Shown piece by piece: positions 34,892-41,985 of a stretch of DNA of 64,000 bases. The notes below the pieces were generated by a model that saw only the letters and a list, made by a program, of their open reading frames with translations, had not been told where the DNA came from and ran no database searches. Origin of the DNA: Nocardioides glacieisoli (GTDB lineage: Bacteria; Actinomycetota; Actinomycetes; Propionibacteriales; Nocardioidaceae); NCBI RefSeq assembly GCF_004137245.1, contig NZ_SDWS01000007.1, positions 124,001 through 188,000 of the forward strand. The letters run 5' to 3'. A program made the position numbers and the translations under genes. Positions within the stretch are counted from its first letter, which is position 1. Every line of letters starts with the position of its first letter.

Positions 34892-35731
34892 TCAGCTGCC
34901 CACCTCGACGTCCGCCGAGAAGGTCTCGCCGCCGAGATCGTCGGCCAGGAGCTGCTCGAGCACCCCGAGCGCACTCGTGGCGTCGCGGCGCAGCCTCCGG
35001 GCACTCGTCGGCCGGGCCTGCGCCGGGGGCGGCTCGGTGGTCGCGCCGTCGGACGGCAGCGCGTACGGCGTGGGCGTCTCGACCGGCCCGGTCGTCGGCT
35101 CGGTCGTCGGAGTCGGCGAAGGCGTGGGTGTGGCGCTCGGCGGAGGAGCCACGACCACCGATGCGCGCAGTACAGCCGCCTGCTCGTCGAACCATGCCCG
35201 CAGCTCACCGAGCGCGTCGTCGCTGAGCGGCGTGGCGCGGTCGGCCACCAGCACCACCTGGAAGGCCAGCGCGGACGTACGACAGCCCTGGCAGGCGGCG
35301 GTCAACGACAGCGCGCGGTTGTTGGGAGCGAGCGTCGGGGCGCCGCGCACCACCACGACCTGGACCGAGAGCGCCGTGCTCGTGCAGCCCGTGCATGCCT
35401 GCGCCCAGGCGGTGGCGACGTTGTCGAGGTCGGCCCGCTGGGGCCGGGACAGGTAGACGACGTGGAGGGCCGTGCTCTCGCCGGTGCACCCGTCGCAGGT
35501 GGTCGAGGTGAGGGCGGCGGTGTCGGCCTCGACCTCACGGCCGCGCGCGCGGCCGACGTCGTGCACGGCGTCGGTGACCGCCGGTTCGACCGCGGTCGGG
35601 TGGGCGCTGGCGAGCAGGTCCAGGGCGCCCTGGGTCGGGCCGGGGTGGGCGGCCGGTGCGGAACCGCCGATCGACGCCACGAGGACGAGCGCCGCCACCA
35701 CGACGGGTACGACGGCGGACCGGGGTTTCAC
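34892..35731 (-). CDS. Secreted or anchored protein with three CxGC repeats
   Basis: 279 residues. A signal-peptide-like N-terminus (VKPRSAVVPVVVAALVLVASIGGSAPAA) is followed by three copies of a unit with CDGC (79-82), CTGC (113-116) and CQGC (147-150), exactly 34 residues apart. Each unit continues with an S/T-A-L-x3-VV pattern. A linker rich in Pro and Thr (about 195-235) and a charged C-terminal helix (SARRLRRDATSALGVLEQLLADD) follow. The GTG start overlaps the stop of the M50-MinD gene, so it is the last gene of the leftward peptide operon. I know no named function; metal or disulfide chemistry, or binding of the peptide products outside the cell, is speculative. Confidence 0.8.
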   Translation of the reverse strand: MKPRSAVVPVVVAALVLVASIGGSAPAAHPGPTQGALDLLASAHPTAVEPAVTDAVHDVGRARGREVEADTAALTSTTCDGCTGESTALHVVYLSRPQRADLDNVATAWAQACTGCTSTALSVQVVVVRGAPTLAPNNRALSLTAACQGCRTSALAFQVVLVADRATPLSDDALGELRAWFDEQAAVLRASVVVAPPPSATPTPSPTPTTEPTTGPVETPTPYALPSDGATTEPPPAQARPTSARRLRRDATSALGVLEQLLADDLGGETFSADVEVGS

Positions 35732-38022
35732 GGCCGGGCCCCGACCTGGACGAAGGTGTCGGCGACCGCCGCGGCGATGTCGACGAGGCTGTCCCGGGTC
35801 TTGCGGTTCAGGGAGGACATGTCGGTCAGGGCTCCTTGCTCGAGGGCGCCGTCCCAGGGGACGGTGACCACGCGTTGGCATCGTTTCTCGAAGTGACGCC
35901 GCATCTTCTCGGGAGGTGCGGCACCGTGGCGTTCGGCGTTGACGACGACGACGGCGCGGGCGACGAGGTCGCCGAAGCCGTGCTCGTCCATCCAGTCCAG
36001 GGTCAGCGCGCCGGCGCGGCCGCCGTCGAGGCCGGCGCGCACCACGAGCACGATCTGGTCGGCCTCGCTGAGCAGCCCCTGGTTGGCGCTGTCGAGGATC
36101 CCGGTCCCGGTGTCGAGCAGGATCAGGTTGTAGAAGTGGTCGAGCAGGCCGACGAGGCGGTGGTAGTCCTCGCGGTCCAGCGCCATCCCGATCCGTGGGT
36201 CGTCGTCCGAACCGAGTACCTCGAGCCGCGACTCGACGGCCTGCGAGGTGTAGCGCCGCAGGTCGGCATAGCTGCTGATCGTGTCGAGGTCGCGCAGCAC
36301 GTCGGTGATCGTGCGGTCGTGCGGCGCCGCGACCCGGTGCGCGAGGTTGCCGGCATCGGGGTTGGCGTCGACGGCGATCACGCGGTCCCCCCGCAGCATC
36401 GCGAAGGTGCTGCCGAGCGCCAGCGCGATGGTGGTCTTGCCGACCCCGCCCTTGCGGCTCAGCACGACCACGCGGCGCGAGCCCTCGATGGGCGTCCGCA
36501 GGCGGCGCTCGAGCTCCTTCAGGCTCAGCTCGGTCGGACCGGGGCCGAGGTTCACGGTGTGGCCGCTCCCCTCGTAGACGGCCCGCCGCCAACCTCGGCG
36601 CGGCACCGGCACGCGCGGGGCGTACATCACCGCGTCGGTGAAGTCGGCGGCGGAGAGCACGGGAGGGTCTGGAGCGGGGGGTTCGTCGAGGCGGTGCACA
36701 CGGTCCTCCAGGGTGCGGACCCGCACCGCTGCGGCCTGGCGTACGGCGGTGGCCAGGGTCACGACGAGGCGCCACAGCACCACCGCCAGGCCGGCCAGCG
36801 GCACGAGGATCAGGGCGATCGAGATGACGGACAGGAACATCGCGGGCCAGTCCCGTCGGTCCCAGGCCACGTCGAAGACGAGCTGCTGCAGCGCGATGCC
36901 GGCCCGACCGCGGGCGACGAACTCAGGCGTCGCCCAGACGAACCAGACGACCGCGGCGGCCAGCAGCGGCACGACGAGCACCACCCACGCGGTCACGAAC
37001 CGCCGGGCGCGGGGTCGGAGCTCGGTGACGCGGGGGTCCGCGGGGTGGCCGGGTCGCAGGCTGCGCAGCACCGGACCGACGCGGGCGAAGAGGTCGGGGA
37101 CCCCGGCGAGGTCGGAGAGGATGAAGTAGCCGTCGAACCGCACGACCGGGATGAGCTGCTGCACCATCTGGATCTGCAGCGCCAGTGCGGTGAGCAGCAG
37201 CACCCCGCTCCCGGTCGCGACGTACCCGAGCGCGAGTGCCAGCACCGTCAGGACGTTGAAGTAGAGCCCGCCGAGGTCGGTGCGGATCCGGCCGCCGCGG
37301 CCGAGGCGGTAGGAGTCGGTGACGTCGGTGTAGAACGCCGGGAACACGATGTAGACACCGACGCCGATCTCACCGGGCTCGGCGCCCCCGTAGTGGCAGG
37401 CCGACGCGTGGCCCAGCTCGTGGACGAGCGCGGAGACGACGAGCAGTCCGTAGATCACCAGCGCCGTCGTCGGGGTCGCGAAGACCTCGTTCACCGCGCG
37501 CCAGAAGCCGCCGCCGGCGAGCAGCGCGACGTCGGCGGTGACCATGCCGACCACGGCGGCGAGGACGATCGGCGGCCACCACAGCGGCGTGAGGAGCCCG
37601 GCGACGACGCGCGTACGACGGGCCGGGAGCAGCGTGGCCTTGAGGGTGAGCGCCAGCAGCGGGCGCGCACGCGTGGGCCGCAGCGGCTCGTCGGCCTCGT
37701 CGGCGACCACGAGGCCCAGGCCCTCGAGCCGGGTGGCGATCAGGTGCTCGACGCCCTCGGCCGTGAGGGTCCGGCCGTACGCCGCACTGACGGCGTCGGC
37801 GATCTGGGCGGAGGTGCGCGGCGGGTCGGCGTGCACGACGACCAGGTGGAGGAGCTCCGAGAGCTGGACCACCTGGTCGTCGATCCTGCGGACCAGGAAA
37901 GAGGGGTCGCGCAGGCCCGAGCCCTGCACGGGACCCAGCAGGCGCACGCCCAGGGCCCGTCGCCACCGCGACCCTGTGGTGGGCAGTGCGACGTCCCTCT
38001 GGTGTGCGCTCTGGGTGCTCAT
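35728..38022 (-). CDS. Fusion of M50-type zinc metalloprotease and MinD/ParA-type ATPase
   Basis: 764 residues from ATG 38022, preceded by GGAGC. Residues about 40-110 resemble a PqqD-like peptide-binding domain (inference). Residues 140-430 are a multi-helix site-2-protease-like region with HELGH at 201-205 and VVRFDGYF (about 293-300) in place of the usual NPxDG, as in 'putative peptide zinc metalloproteases'. Residues about 510-764 form a MinD-like ATPase: KGGVGKT (524-530), VDANPD (551-556), LLDTGTG, VVRAGLDGGR. This joins a membrane protease with a deviant-Walker ATPase in one chain. Upstream lie two short peptide genes sharing a leader; downstream is the CxGC protein. The chain may cleave or export these peptides, with the ATPase controlling localisation or gating. 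Confidence 0.88.
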   Translation of the reverse strand: MSTQSAHQRDVALPTTGSRWRRALGVRLLGPVQGSGLRDPSFLVRRIDDQVVQLSELLHLVVVHADPPRTSAQIADAVSAAYGRTLTAEGVEHLIATRLEGLGLVVADEADEPLRPTRARPLLALTLKATLLPARRTRVVAGLLTPLWWPPIVLAAVVGMVTADVALLAGGGFWRAVNEVFATPTTALVIYGLLVVSALVHELGHASACHYGGAEPGEIGVGVYIVFPAFYTDVTDSYRLGRGGRIRTDLGGLYFNVLTVLALALGYVATGSGVLLLTALALQIQMVQQLIPVVRFDGYFILSDLAGVPDLFARVGPVLRSLRPGHPADPRVTELRPRARRFVTAWVVLVVPLLAAAVVWFVWATPEFVARGRAGIALQQLVFDVAWDRRDWPAMFLSVISIALILVPLAGLAVVLWRLVVTLATAVRQAAAVRVRTLEDRVHRLDEPPAPDPPVLSAADFTDAVMYAPRVPVPRRGWRRAVYEGSGHTVNLGPGPTELSLKELERRLRTPIEGSRRVVVLSRKGGVGKTTIALALGSTFAMLRGDRVIAVDANPDAGNLAHRVAAPHDRTITDVLRDLDTISSYADLRRYTSQAVESRLEVLGSDDDPRIGMALDREDYHRLVGLLDHFYNLILLDTGTGILDSANQGLLSEADQIVLVVRAGLDGGRAGALTLDWMDEHGFGDLVARAVVVVNAERHGAAPPEKMRRHFEKRCQRVVTVPWDGALEQGALTDMSSLNRKTRDSLVDIAAAVADTFVQVGARP

Positions 38023-38031
38023 TGCTCCGGC

Positions 38032-38061
38032 CTGCTCTGGTCTGCTCTGGGTCTGCTCTGG
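38032..38061. repeat. Three tandem CTGCTCTGG units in the protease leader
   Basis: CTGCTCTGG occurs at 38032, 38042 and 38053 (read as CCAGAGCAG in the coding direction), immediately upstream of the M50-MinD start. A further CCAGAGCA lies in the hairpin loop at about 38093-38100. The purine-rich repeats could modulate ribosome access or bind a regulator. Confidence 0.55.
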
Positions 38062-38082
38062 TGGTGGTGGGTGGTTCAGGAC

Positions 38083-38112
38083 GGCGGGTGCGCCAGAGCA
38101 AACACACCCGCC
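38083..38112 (-). terminator. Stem-loop between peptide gene 2 and the protease gene
   Basis: GGCGGGTG (38083-38090) pairs perfectly with CACCCGCC (38105-38112) across a 14-base loop. There is no U-tract. It sits directly after the second peptide gene and could attenuate transcription or stabilise the upstream mRNA, giving more peptide than enzyme. Confidence 0.55.
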
Positions 38113-38122
38113 GCCTGGTCGG

Positions 38123-38332
38123 TCACGGCATCTGGACCGAGGCGAGGTACTGCATCGCCAGGGCCTGTGCCTGCGAGTTGATCGTGGCGGCATTGACGGA
38201 GATCGCGAGGTTGACGCCCACCACGTTGGCGACGTTGACGCAGGCGAACTGACAGCTGAGGGTCTCGCGGCGGGGAAGGGGTGTTGCCACCTCCGCGTCG
38301 AGATCGGCCACTGTGACTACTGGTCCGAACAT
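38123..38332 (-). CDS. Precursor-like peptide 2
   Basis: 69 residues. The N-terminal VADLDAEVATPLPRRETLSC is followed by a hydrophobic Asn/Ala/Val-rich C-terminus (FACVNVANVVGVNLAISVNA, then ATINSQAQALAMQYLASVQMP) containing two cysteines close to the leader border. A GGGGGTG ribosome site lies about eight bases before the ATG. The N-terminal half aligns with peptide 1 as [IV]A-[DE]-LD-x-E-x4-LP-x-RETL-[ST], and the C-terminal halves share N-x-ANV and NAA-[ST] patterns. This leader-plus-variable-core design and the adjacent protease suggest a ribosomally made, processed peptide. Confidence 0.8.
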   Translation of the reverse strand: MFGPVVTVADLDAEVATPLPRRETLSCQFACVNVANVVGVNLAISVNAATINSQAQALAMQYLASVQMP

Positions 38333-38384
38333 TCCGGTTCACCCCCTTTCCTGGACGAGGCGCCGGCCCGGAGGACCGGCAGGT

Positions 38385-38415
38385 GCGCGTGGCCCCCCGC
38401 GGTGGGACCACGCGC
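38385..38415 (-). terminator. Stem-loop between the two peptide genes
   Basis: GCGCGTGG (38385-38392) pairs perfectly with CCACGCGC (38408-38415) across a 15-base loop, just after the stop of peptide 1. With the second stem at 38083 it forms a graded set of hairpins after each peptide gene. Confidence 0.55.
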
Positions 38416-38423
38416 CTGGAGCA

Positions 38424-38621
38424 TCAGCCCTGCGTGACCGTGATGGCCTGGTAGGCGGCGCTGTTGGCCAGCGAGCCCAGCGATGCGGCGTTGAGGGCCA
38501 TCGAGCTGTTCGACGCGAAGACGTTGGCCCAGTTGGTGTTGCCGAATGTGAGCGTCTCCCGGATCGGGAGCAGCTCGGTGCGCTCGGAGTCGAGCTCGGC
38601 GATGGAAAGTGCGTTGCGCAT
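38424..38621 (-). CDS. Precursor-like peptide 1
   Basis: 65 residues. The leader-like part IAELDSERTELLPIRETLTF precedes a cysteine-free Asn/Ser/Ala-rich segment (GNTNWANVFASNSSMALNAA, then SLGSLANSAAYQAITVTQG). An ideal GGAGGTG ribosome site lies seven bases upstream of the ATG, consistent with strong expression. It is the first gene of the leftward operon, nearest the SARP-type direct repeats. Shared leader motif LPxRETL with peptide 2, different core, and the protease downstream point to a RiPP-like or self-structuring exported peptide. I know no characterised homologue. Confidence 0.82.
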   Translation of the reverse strand: MRNALSIAELDSERTELLPIRETLTFGNTNWANVFASNSSMALNAASLGSLANSAAYQAITVTQG

Positions 38622-38680
38622 GGTGTTTCACCTCCCCACGTGGTGCGCGAGTGCTTGCCGGAGCAGTGGACGCGGGACGC

Positions 38681-38708
38681 CGTGACTCCTGCGTGACACC
38701 GACGTGAT
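38681..38708. promoter_or_regulatory. Three direct repeats at 11-bp period, probable SARP binding site
   Basis: CGTGAC at 38681, CGTGAC at 38692 and CGTGAT at 38703 are spaced exactly 11 bp, one helical turn. SARP-family activators bind such same-face direct repeats next to the promoter. The site lies between the peptide operon (starting leftward at 38621) and the divergent SARP-type gene (38877). The remaining bases of the 255-bp gap show no other gene. Confidence 0.75.
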
Positions 38709-38876
38709 CGGAGGAGCGGGCGCGACGGCGGTCTAGACCCGGCGCGCGAATTTGGGGGATGTCGGGGCACCGGGCTTCCGGTTCGCGCACAGGAGGAGGA
38801 CCGTCGAAAGCTGAGTTGCAGTGGCTCCGGCGGTCTCGTCGGCGCCGTGGGTCTTCCTCCGGGGGAGGGTGCCGTC

Positions 38877-40409
38877 ATGAACCAGCACAGCGCAGTTGCT
38901 GTCGCTCCGGCCTGCCTGCGGTTGCTGGGCGGCTGGCAGCTGATCGTCGACGGGGTGGAGGTCGGGCTCGGCCACCGCGAGCAGCGGCTGGTCGCCCTGC
39001 TGGGACTCACGGACCTCACCGGTCGCGGGCAGGTCGCCAGCGTGCTGTGGCCCGAGAGCACCGACGAGCACGCACTGGGCAGCCTCCGCCGGGCCGTGCG
39101 CCAGTGCCGTACGAAGTCCCCCGGTGTGCTGGTCGCCAAGCGGCTGACCGTCGCCCTCGACCCGGGCGTGCGCGTCGACGTCGACGACCTGCGGCGGGCC
39201 GCCGGGCTGACCCGGCTGCCGATGACCGACGCGGTGGCTCGCGAGCTGCTCGACTCCCTGCGCGGCCCGGAGCTGTTGCCCGGCTGGTTCGACGACGGGG
39301 TCGTCGATGAGCGAGCCGCGCTCGAGCTCCTGCGTGTCGAGGCTCTCGAGCGCATCGCCGAACATGGGCTGCGCCAGGGCGACCACGCCCTCGCCGTCGA
39401 CGCGTCCGGGATCGCCAGCGCGATCGAGCCGTTGCGCGAGTCGGCACGCGAGCTGGCGATCAGGGGCCACCTCGGGCGGGGCGACGTCGCCCACGCCGCG
39501 CACGAGCTCCAGCGCTACGCCGTGGTGCTGGAGGACGAGCTCGGTATCGAGCCGTCGGACCGCATCCGCGCCCTGCTCGAGCCGTCGGTCGCACGGTCGG
39601 TCGCAAGGTCGGCGGCACCGTCGGAGCAGCGGGGAGTGGTCACGGTGCCGCGGCAGCGCACGTCCCCGGTCGTCGAGTCGATCCCGGTGCTGCCACCCCC
39701 CATGCGCATCGACGAGTGGCTCGAGCAAGGGCGGCGTGGCCACGGCGTACGCCGGGTGCTGGTCGCGCTCGGAGGTGCTGCCGGCATCGCAGCGACCGTG
39801 GCGCTCGCGATGGCGACGACCGGACCCGACCCGCGGCTCCCCGCGACGACGGACCCTGGTGACCGCGCCGCGCTGGTCGCTCCGTCGGGCCCTCTCTCCG
39901 GTCCGCAGCTGGCCCGGACCGTGCGGGTGCGCCTCGTCGACTCCACCGACGGCTCCGCCGCGTTCGCCGTCCGCGCGACGCCGCTGCCCGCCGAGGTGCA
40001 CCTCGTGGTGCGTGGTCCGGCAGGCCTCCGCGTCGTACGCGACGTGGTCGTCCGAGCCGCGGACGGTCGTCAGGTCGTCGTCGACGGACTCGACGGCGGG
40101 ACCTACCAGTGGTCCGCTTCGGCCCCCGCGGCCGGTCAGATCAGCGGCGAGGTGTCCGTGACACCGCCCCCGAAGGAGGAGGCCGTCCGCGATGACGCGC
40201 CCATCGGTTCGACCACCGTGGCGCCGGCGGTCGAGACGCCGTCGCAGGCCCCGAGCCCCTCCCCGCAGCCCGTCGTCCAGACCCCGTCCTCGACGTCCAC
40301 CCCGTCGCCCAGTCCTACGCCCAGTCCCACGCCCAGTCCCACGCCGACGTCCAGCCCCACCGGGTCCCCGACGGATCCCGGCACCGTCGCTCCGACCCCG
40401 GTGGGATGA
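38877..40409 (+). CDS. Membrane-anchored SARP-type (BTAD) transcriptional activator
   Basis: 510 residues from ATG 38877, with GGGAGG at about 38863. An OmpR-like winged-helix domain (about 12-95; LRLLGGWQLIVDGVEVGLGH, ASVLWPESTDEHALGSLRRAVRQCR) is followed by a bacterial transcriptional activation domain of TPR-like helices (about 100-240; RGHLGRGDVAHAAHELQRYAVVLEDELGIEPSD). Unlike ordinary SARPs it then has one membrane helix (about 293-314) and an extracytoplasmic region with a beta-rich domain (about 330-430) and a Pro/Ser/Thr-rich tail. It could sense an external signal or the peptide product and switch on the divergent operon through the 11-bp repeats. The secreted repeat protein gene follows 10 bases after its stop. 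Confidence 0.9.
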   Translation: MNQHSAVAVAPACLRLLGGWQLIVDGVEVGLGHREQRLVALLGLTDLTGRGQVASVLWPESTDEHALGSLRRAVRQCRTKSPGVLVAKRLTVALDPGVRVDVDDLRRAAGLTRLPMTDAVARELLDSLRGPELLPGWFDDGVVDERAALELLRVEALERIAEHGLRQGDHALAVDASGIASAIEPLRESARELAIRGHLGRGDVAHAAHELQRYAVVLEDELGIEPSDRIRALLEPSVARSVARSAAPSEQRGVVTVPRQRTSPVVESIPVLPPPMRIDEWLEQGRRGHGVRRVLVALGGAAGIAATVALAMATTGPDPRLPATTDPGDRAALVAPSGPLSGPQLARTVRVRLVDSTDGSAAFAVRATPLPAEVHLVVRGPAGLRVVRDVVVRAADGRQVVVDGLDGGTYQWSASAPAAGQISGEVSVTPPPKEEAVRDDAPIGSTTVAPAVETPSQAPSPSPQPVVQTPSSTSTPSPSPTPSPTPSPTPTSSPTGSPTDPGTVAPTPVG

Positions 40410-40419
40410 GGAGGTCGTC

Positions 40420-41937
40420 ATGCAGTCGTCCGCCCGATCGCTCCACCGGCCGATCGCGCTGGTCGTCACGCTCCTCGTCGCAGCCGCCTGCCTGGTGGGT
40501 GTCGTGCCCCTCCCCGCCACCGGGGATGCGGGCGTCGCGGCCTCCCGGCGGTGGTCGGGCTATGTCATTCCCGCGACCGGCCGGGCGGCCGGCGGCTGGA
40601 TCGGCGGCTACCGGGTCGACGGGACGCCCGTCTTCCTGACGACCCCGGACAAGTTGCCCAACCGTGCGGGCTACGCGTCACCGGACGAGGTCGGCGACGT
40701 GCCCGGCCGCTCGGCTTCCCGGGCCGAGACGGAGCGGGCAGCGTGGATCCTGTCCAAGTACGGCGGCTACCGCGACGCCACCCAGGCGGCTGCCGTCGAC
40801 GCGAGCGTCTACCACCTGCTGGCGGGCGGAGCCTGGCGGATCACGCGGGCGCGCGGAGCCCGTCGGATCCGCCAGTCGGGCAACGGGCCCGCGGTCGAGC
40901 GGTTCGCCAGGATCATGCTGCGCCAGTCGCGGGCGAGCGCCGGGGCCTACACCGCTGCGCTCACCGCGACGACCGCCGACGTGGACGGCACCGTGGCGAT
41001 CACGCTGGCGGTCACGGACGGTCACGGAAGGCCCGCAAGCGGTCTCCCGGTCTCACTGTCGGTGGCGGGGGTCGCCTCACCGCCGACGGTCACCGGCGAC
41101 GACGGCCGGGCGATGGCGAGGTTCGCCGCGGACGCCCGCGGCTGGCAGGACGTCACCGCGACCGTCAGCCGGGTGCCCGACCACCGGCTCCACCTGCTGC
41201 CGGCGGAGCGTGACTCCCAGGCCTCGGCGGCCCAGGGCGGTGTCCGTCGCACGTTCGCCGTCGCGGGACGCACCGCCGTACGTGGACCGCAGACACTGGG
41301 CCTGACCGCGGACCCGGCCCAGCTGCTGGCCGGTGCGTCGGCACGGGTCCTCGCCACGATCGCCGGTGACGGTGTGGGGCGCACGGCCACGGCAGCGCTC
41401 CATGGTCCCTTCGCCTCCGCGGCCGCCGTCCACTGCGCCGGGCCGTCGGTCGGCCAGGTGTCGGCCGCAGTCGCAGGCGACGGGACCTACGCGATGCCGT
41501 CCCTCGTCCCGGCCGGCGGTGGTCACTACCAGTGGAGGGTGAGCGTCGAGGGCACCGACACCGCGATGCCTGTGTCGTCCTGCGGCGCCCCGGTCACGGT
41601 GCGCGCGCGGACGGCGTTGGGACTGACGGCTCCGGCCGCTGCGGCACCCTTCGACGTCATCGCGGCCCAGGTCACCGTCTCGGGTCTTCCGTTCGGTGGT
41701 CCGGTCGATGTCACCACCACCCTCTACGGGCCTTTCCCGAACGCGGCGGACGCATGCACGGGCACGCACCGCGATGTCACCCAGCGTCGTCCCGGCAACG
41801 GCTCGTTCACGTCGCAGAGCTTCCAGGTCGACCAGCCGGGGTGGTACGCGTGGCGCGCATCGATGCCCGAGGGTGACCTGTGGGTCGGCGCGACGTCGGC
41901 CTGCGGCGGTGTGGGGACGCTGACCCAGGTCCAGTAA
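40420..41937 (+). CDS. Secreted multidomain repeat protein
   Basis: 505 residues with AGGAGG before ATG 40420 and a clear signal peptide (RSLHRPIALVVTLLVAAACLVGVVPLPATG). The N-terminal region contains ETERAAWILSKYGGYRDATQ and AAAVDASVYHLLAGG, a helical motif seen in large actinobacterial surface proteins. A Big_1-like Ig segment follows (about 180-265; AITLAVTDGHGRPASGLPVS, GRAMARFAADARGWQDVTAT). Two homologous ~100-residue modules close the chain, each with LxGPF, a Cys, a YxWR segment and a second Cys (likely one disulfide each). No membrane anchor or sortase signal is visible. It is probably co-transcribed with the SARP gene, but its link to the peptide system is contextual. Confidence 0.82.
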   Translation: MQSSARSLHRPIALVVTLLVAAACLVGVVPLPATGDAGVAASRRWSGYVIPATGRAAGGWIGGYRVDGTPVFLTTPDKLPNRAGYASPDEVGDVPGRSASRAETERAAWILSKYGGYRDATQAAAVDASVYHLLAGGAWRITRARGARRIRQSGNGPAVERFARIMLRQSRASAGAYTAALTATTADVDGTVAITLAVTDGHGRPASGLPVSLSVAGVASPPTVTGDDGRAMARFAADARGWQDVTATVSRVPDHRLHLLPAERDSQASAAQGGVRRTFAVAGRTAVRGPQTLGLTADPAQLLAGASARVLATIAGDGVGRTATAALHGPFASAAAVHCAGPSVGQVSAAVAGDGTYAMPSLVPAGGGHYQWRVSVEGTDTAMPVSSCGAPVTVRARTALGLTAPAAAAPFDVIAAQVTVSGLPFGGPVDVTTTLYGPFPNAADACTGTHRDVTQRRPGNGSFTSQSFQVDQPGWYAWRASMPEGDLWVGATSACGGVGTLTQVQ

Positions 41938-41979
41938 CAAAAAGTCAGGCTTGACTGTTTGTTTGTACGACGGCAGGCT
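41938..41979 (+). promoter_or_regulatory. TetR operator overlapping a leaderless promoter
   Basis: CAAAAAGTCA and TGACTGTTTG (41938-41961, four-base centre) are reverse complements except for one position. The right arm includes a -35 (TTGACT, 41951-41956); after 17 bases CAGGCT (41974-41979) is the likely -10, six bases before GTG 41986. A bound TetR dimer would occlude the promoter of its own operon. Confidence 0.7.
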
Positions 41980-41985
41980 GTGGCC

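Noticed and set aside
35728..38022. Type VII (ESX) secretion locus because of the MinD-like ATPase
   Set aside because: No WXG100 peptides, EccC, EccD or mycosin genes are present; the ATPase is fused to a metalloprotease next to non-WXG peptides.
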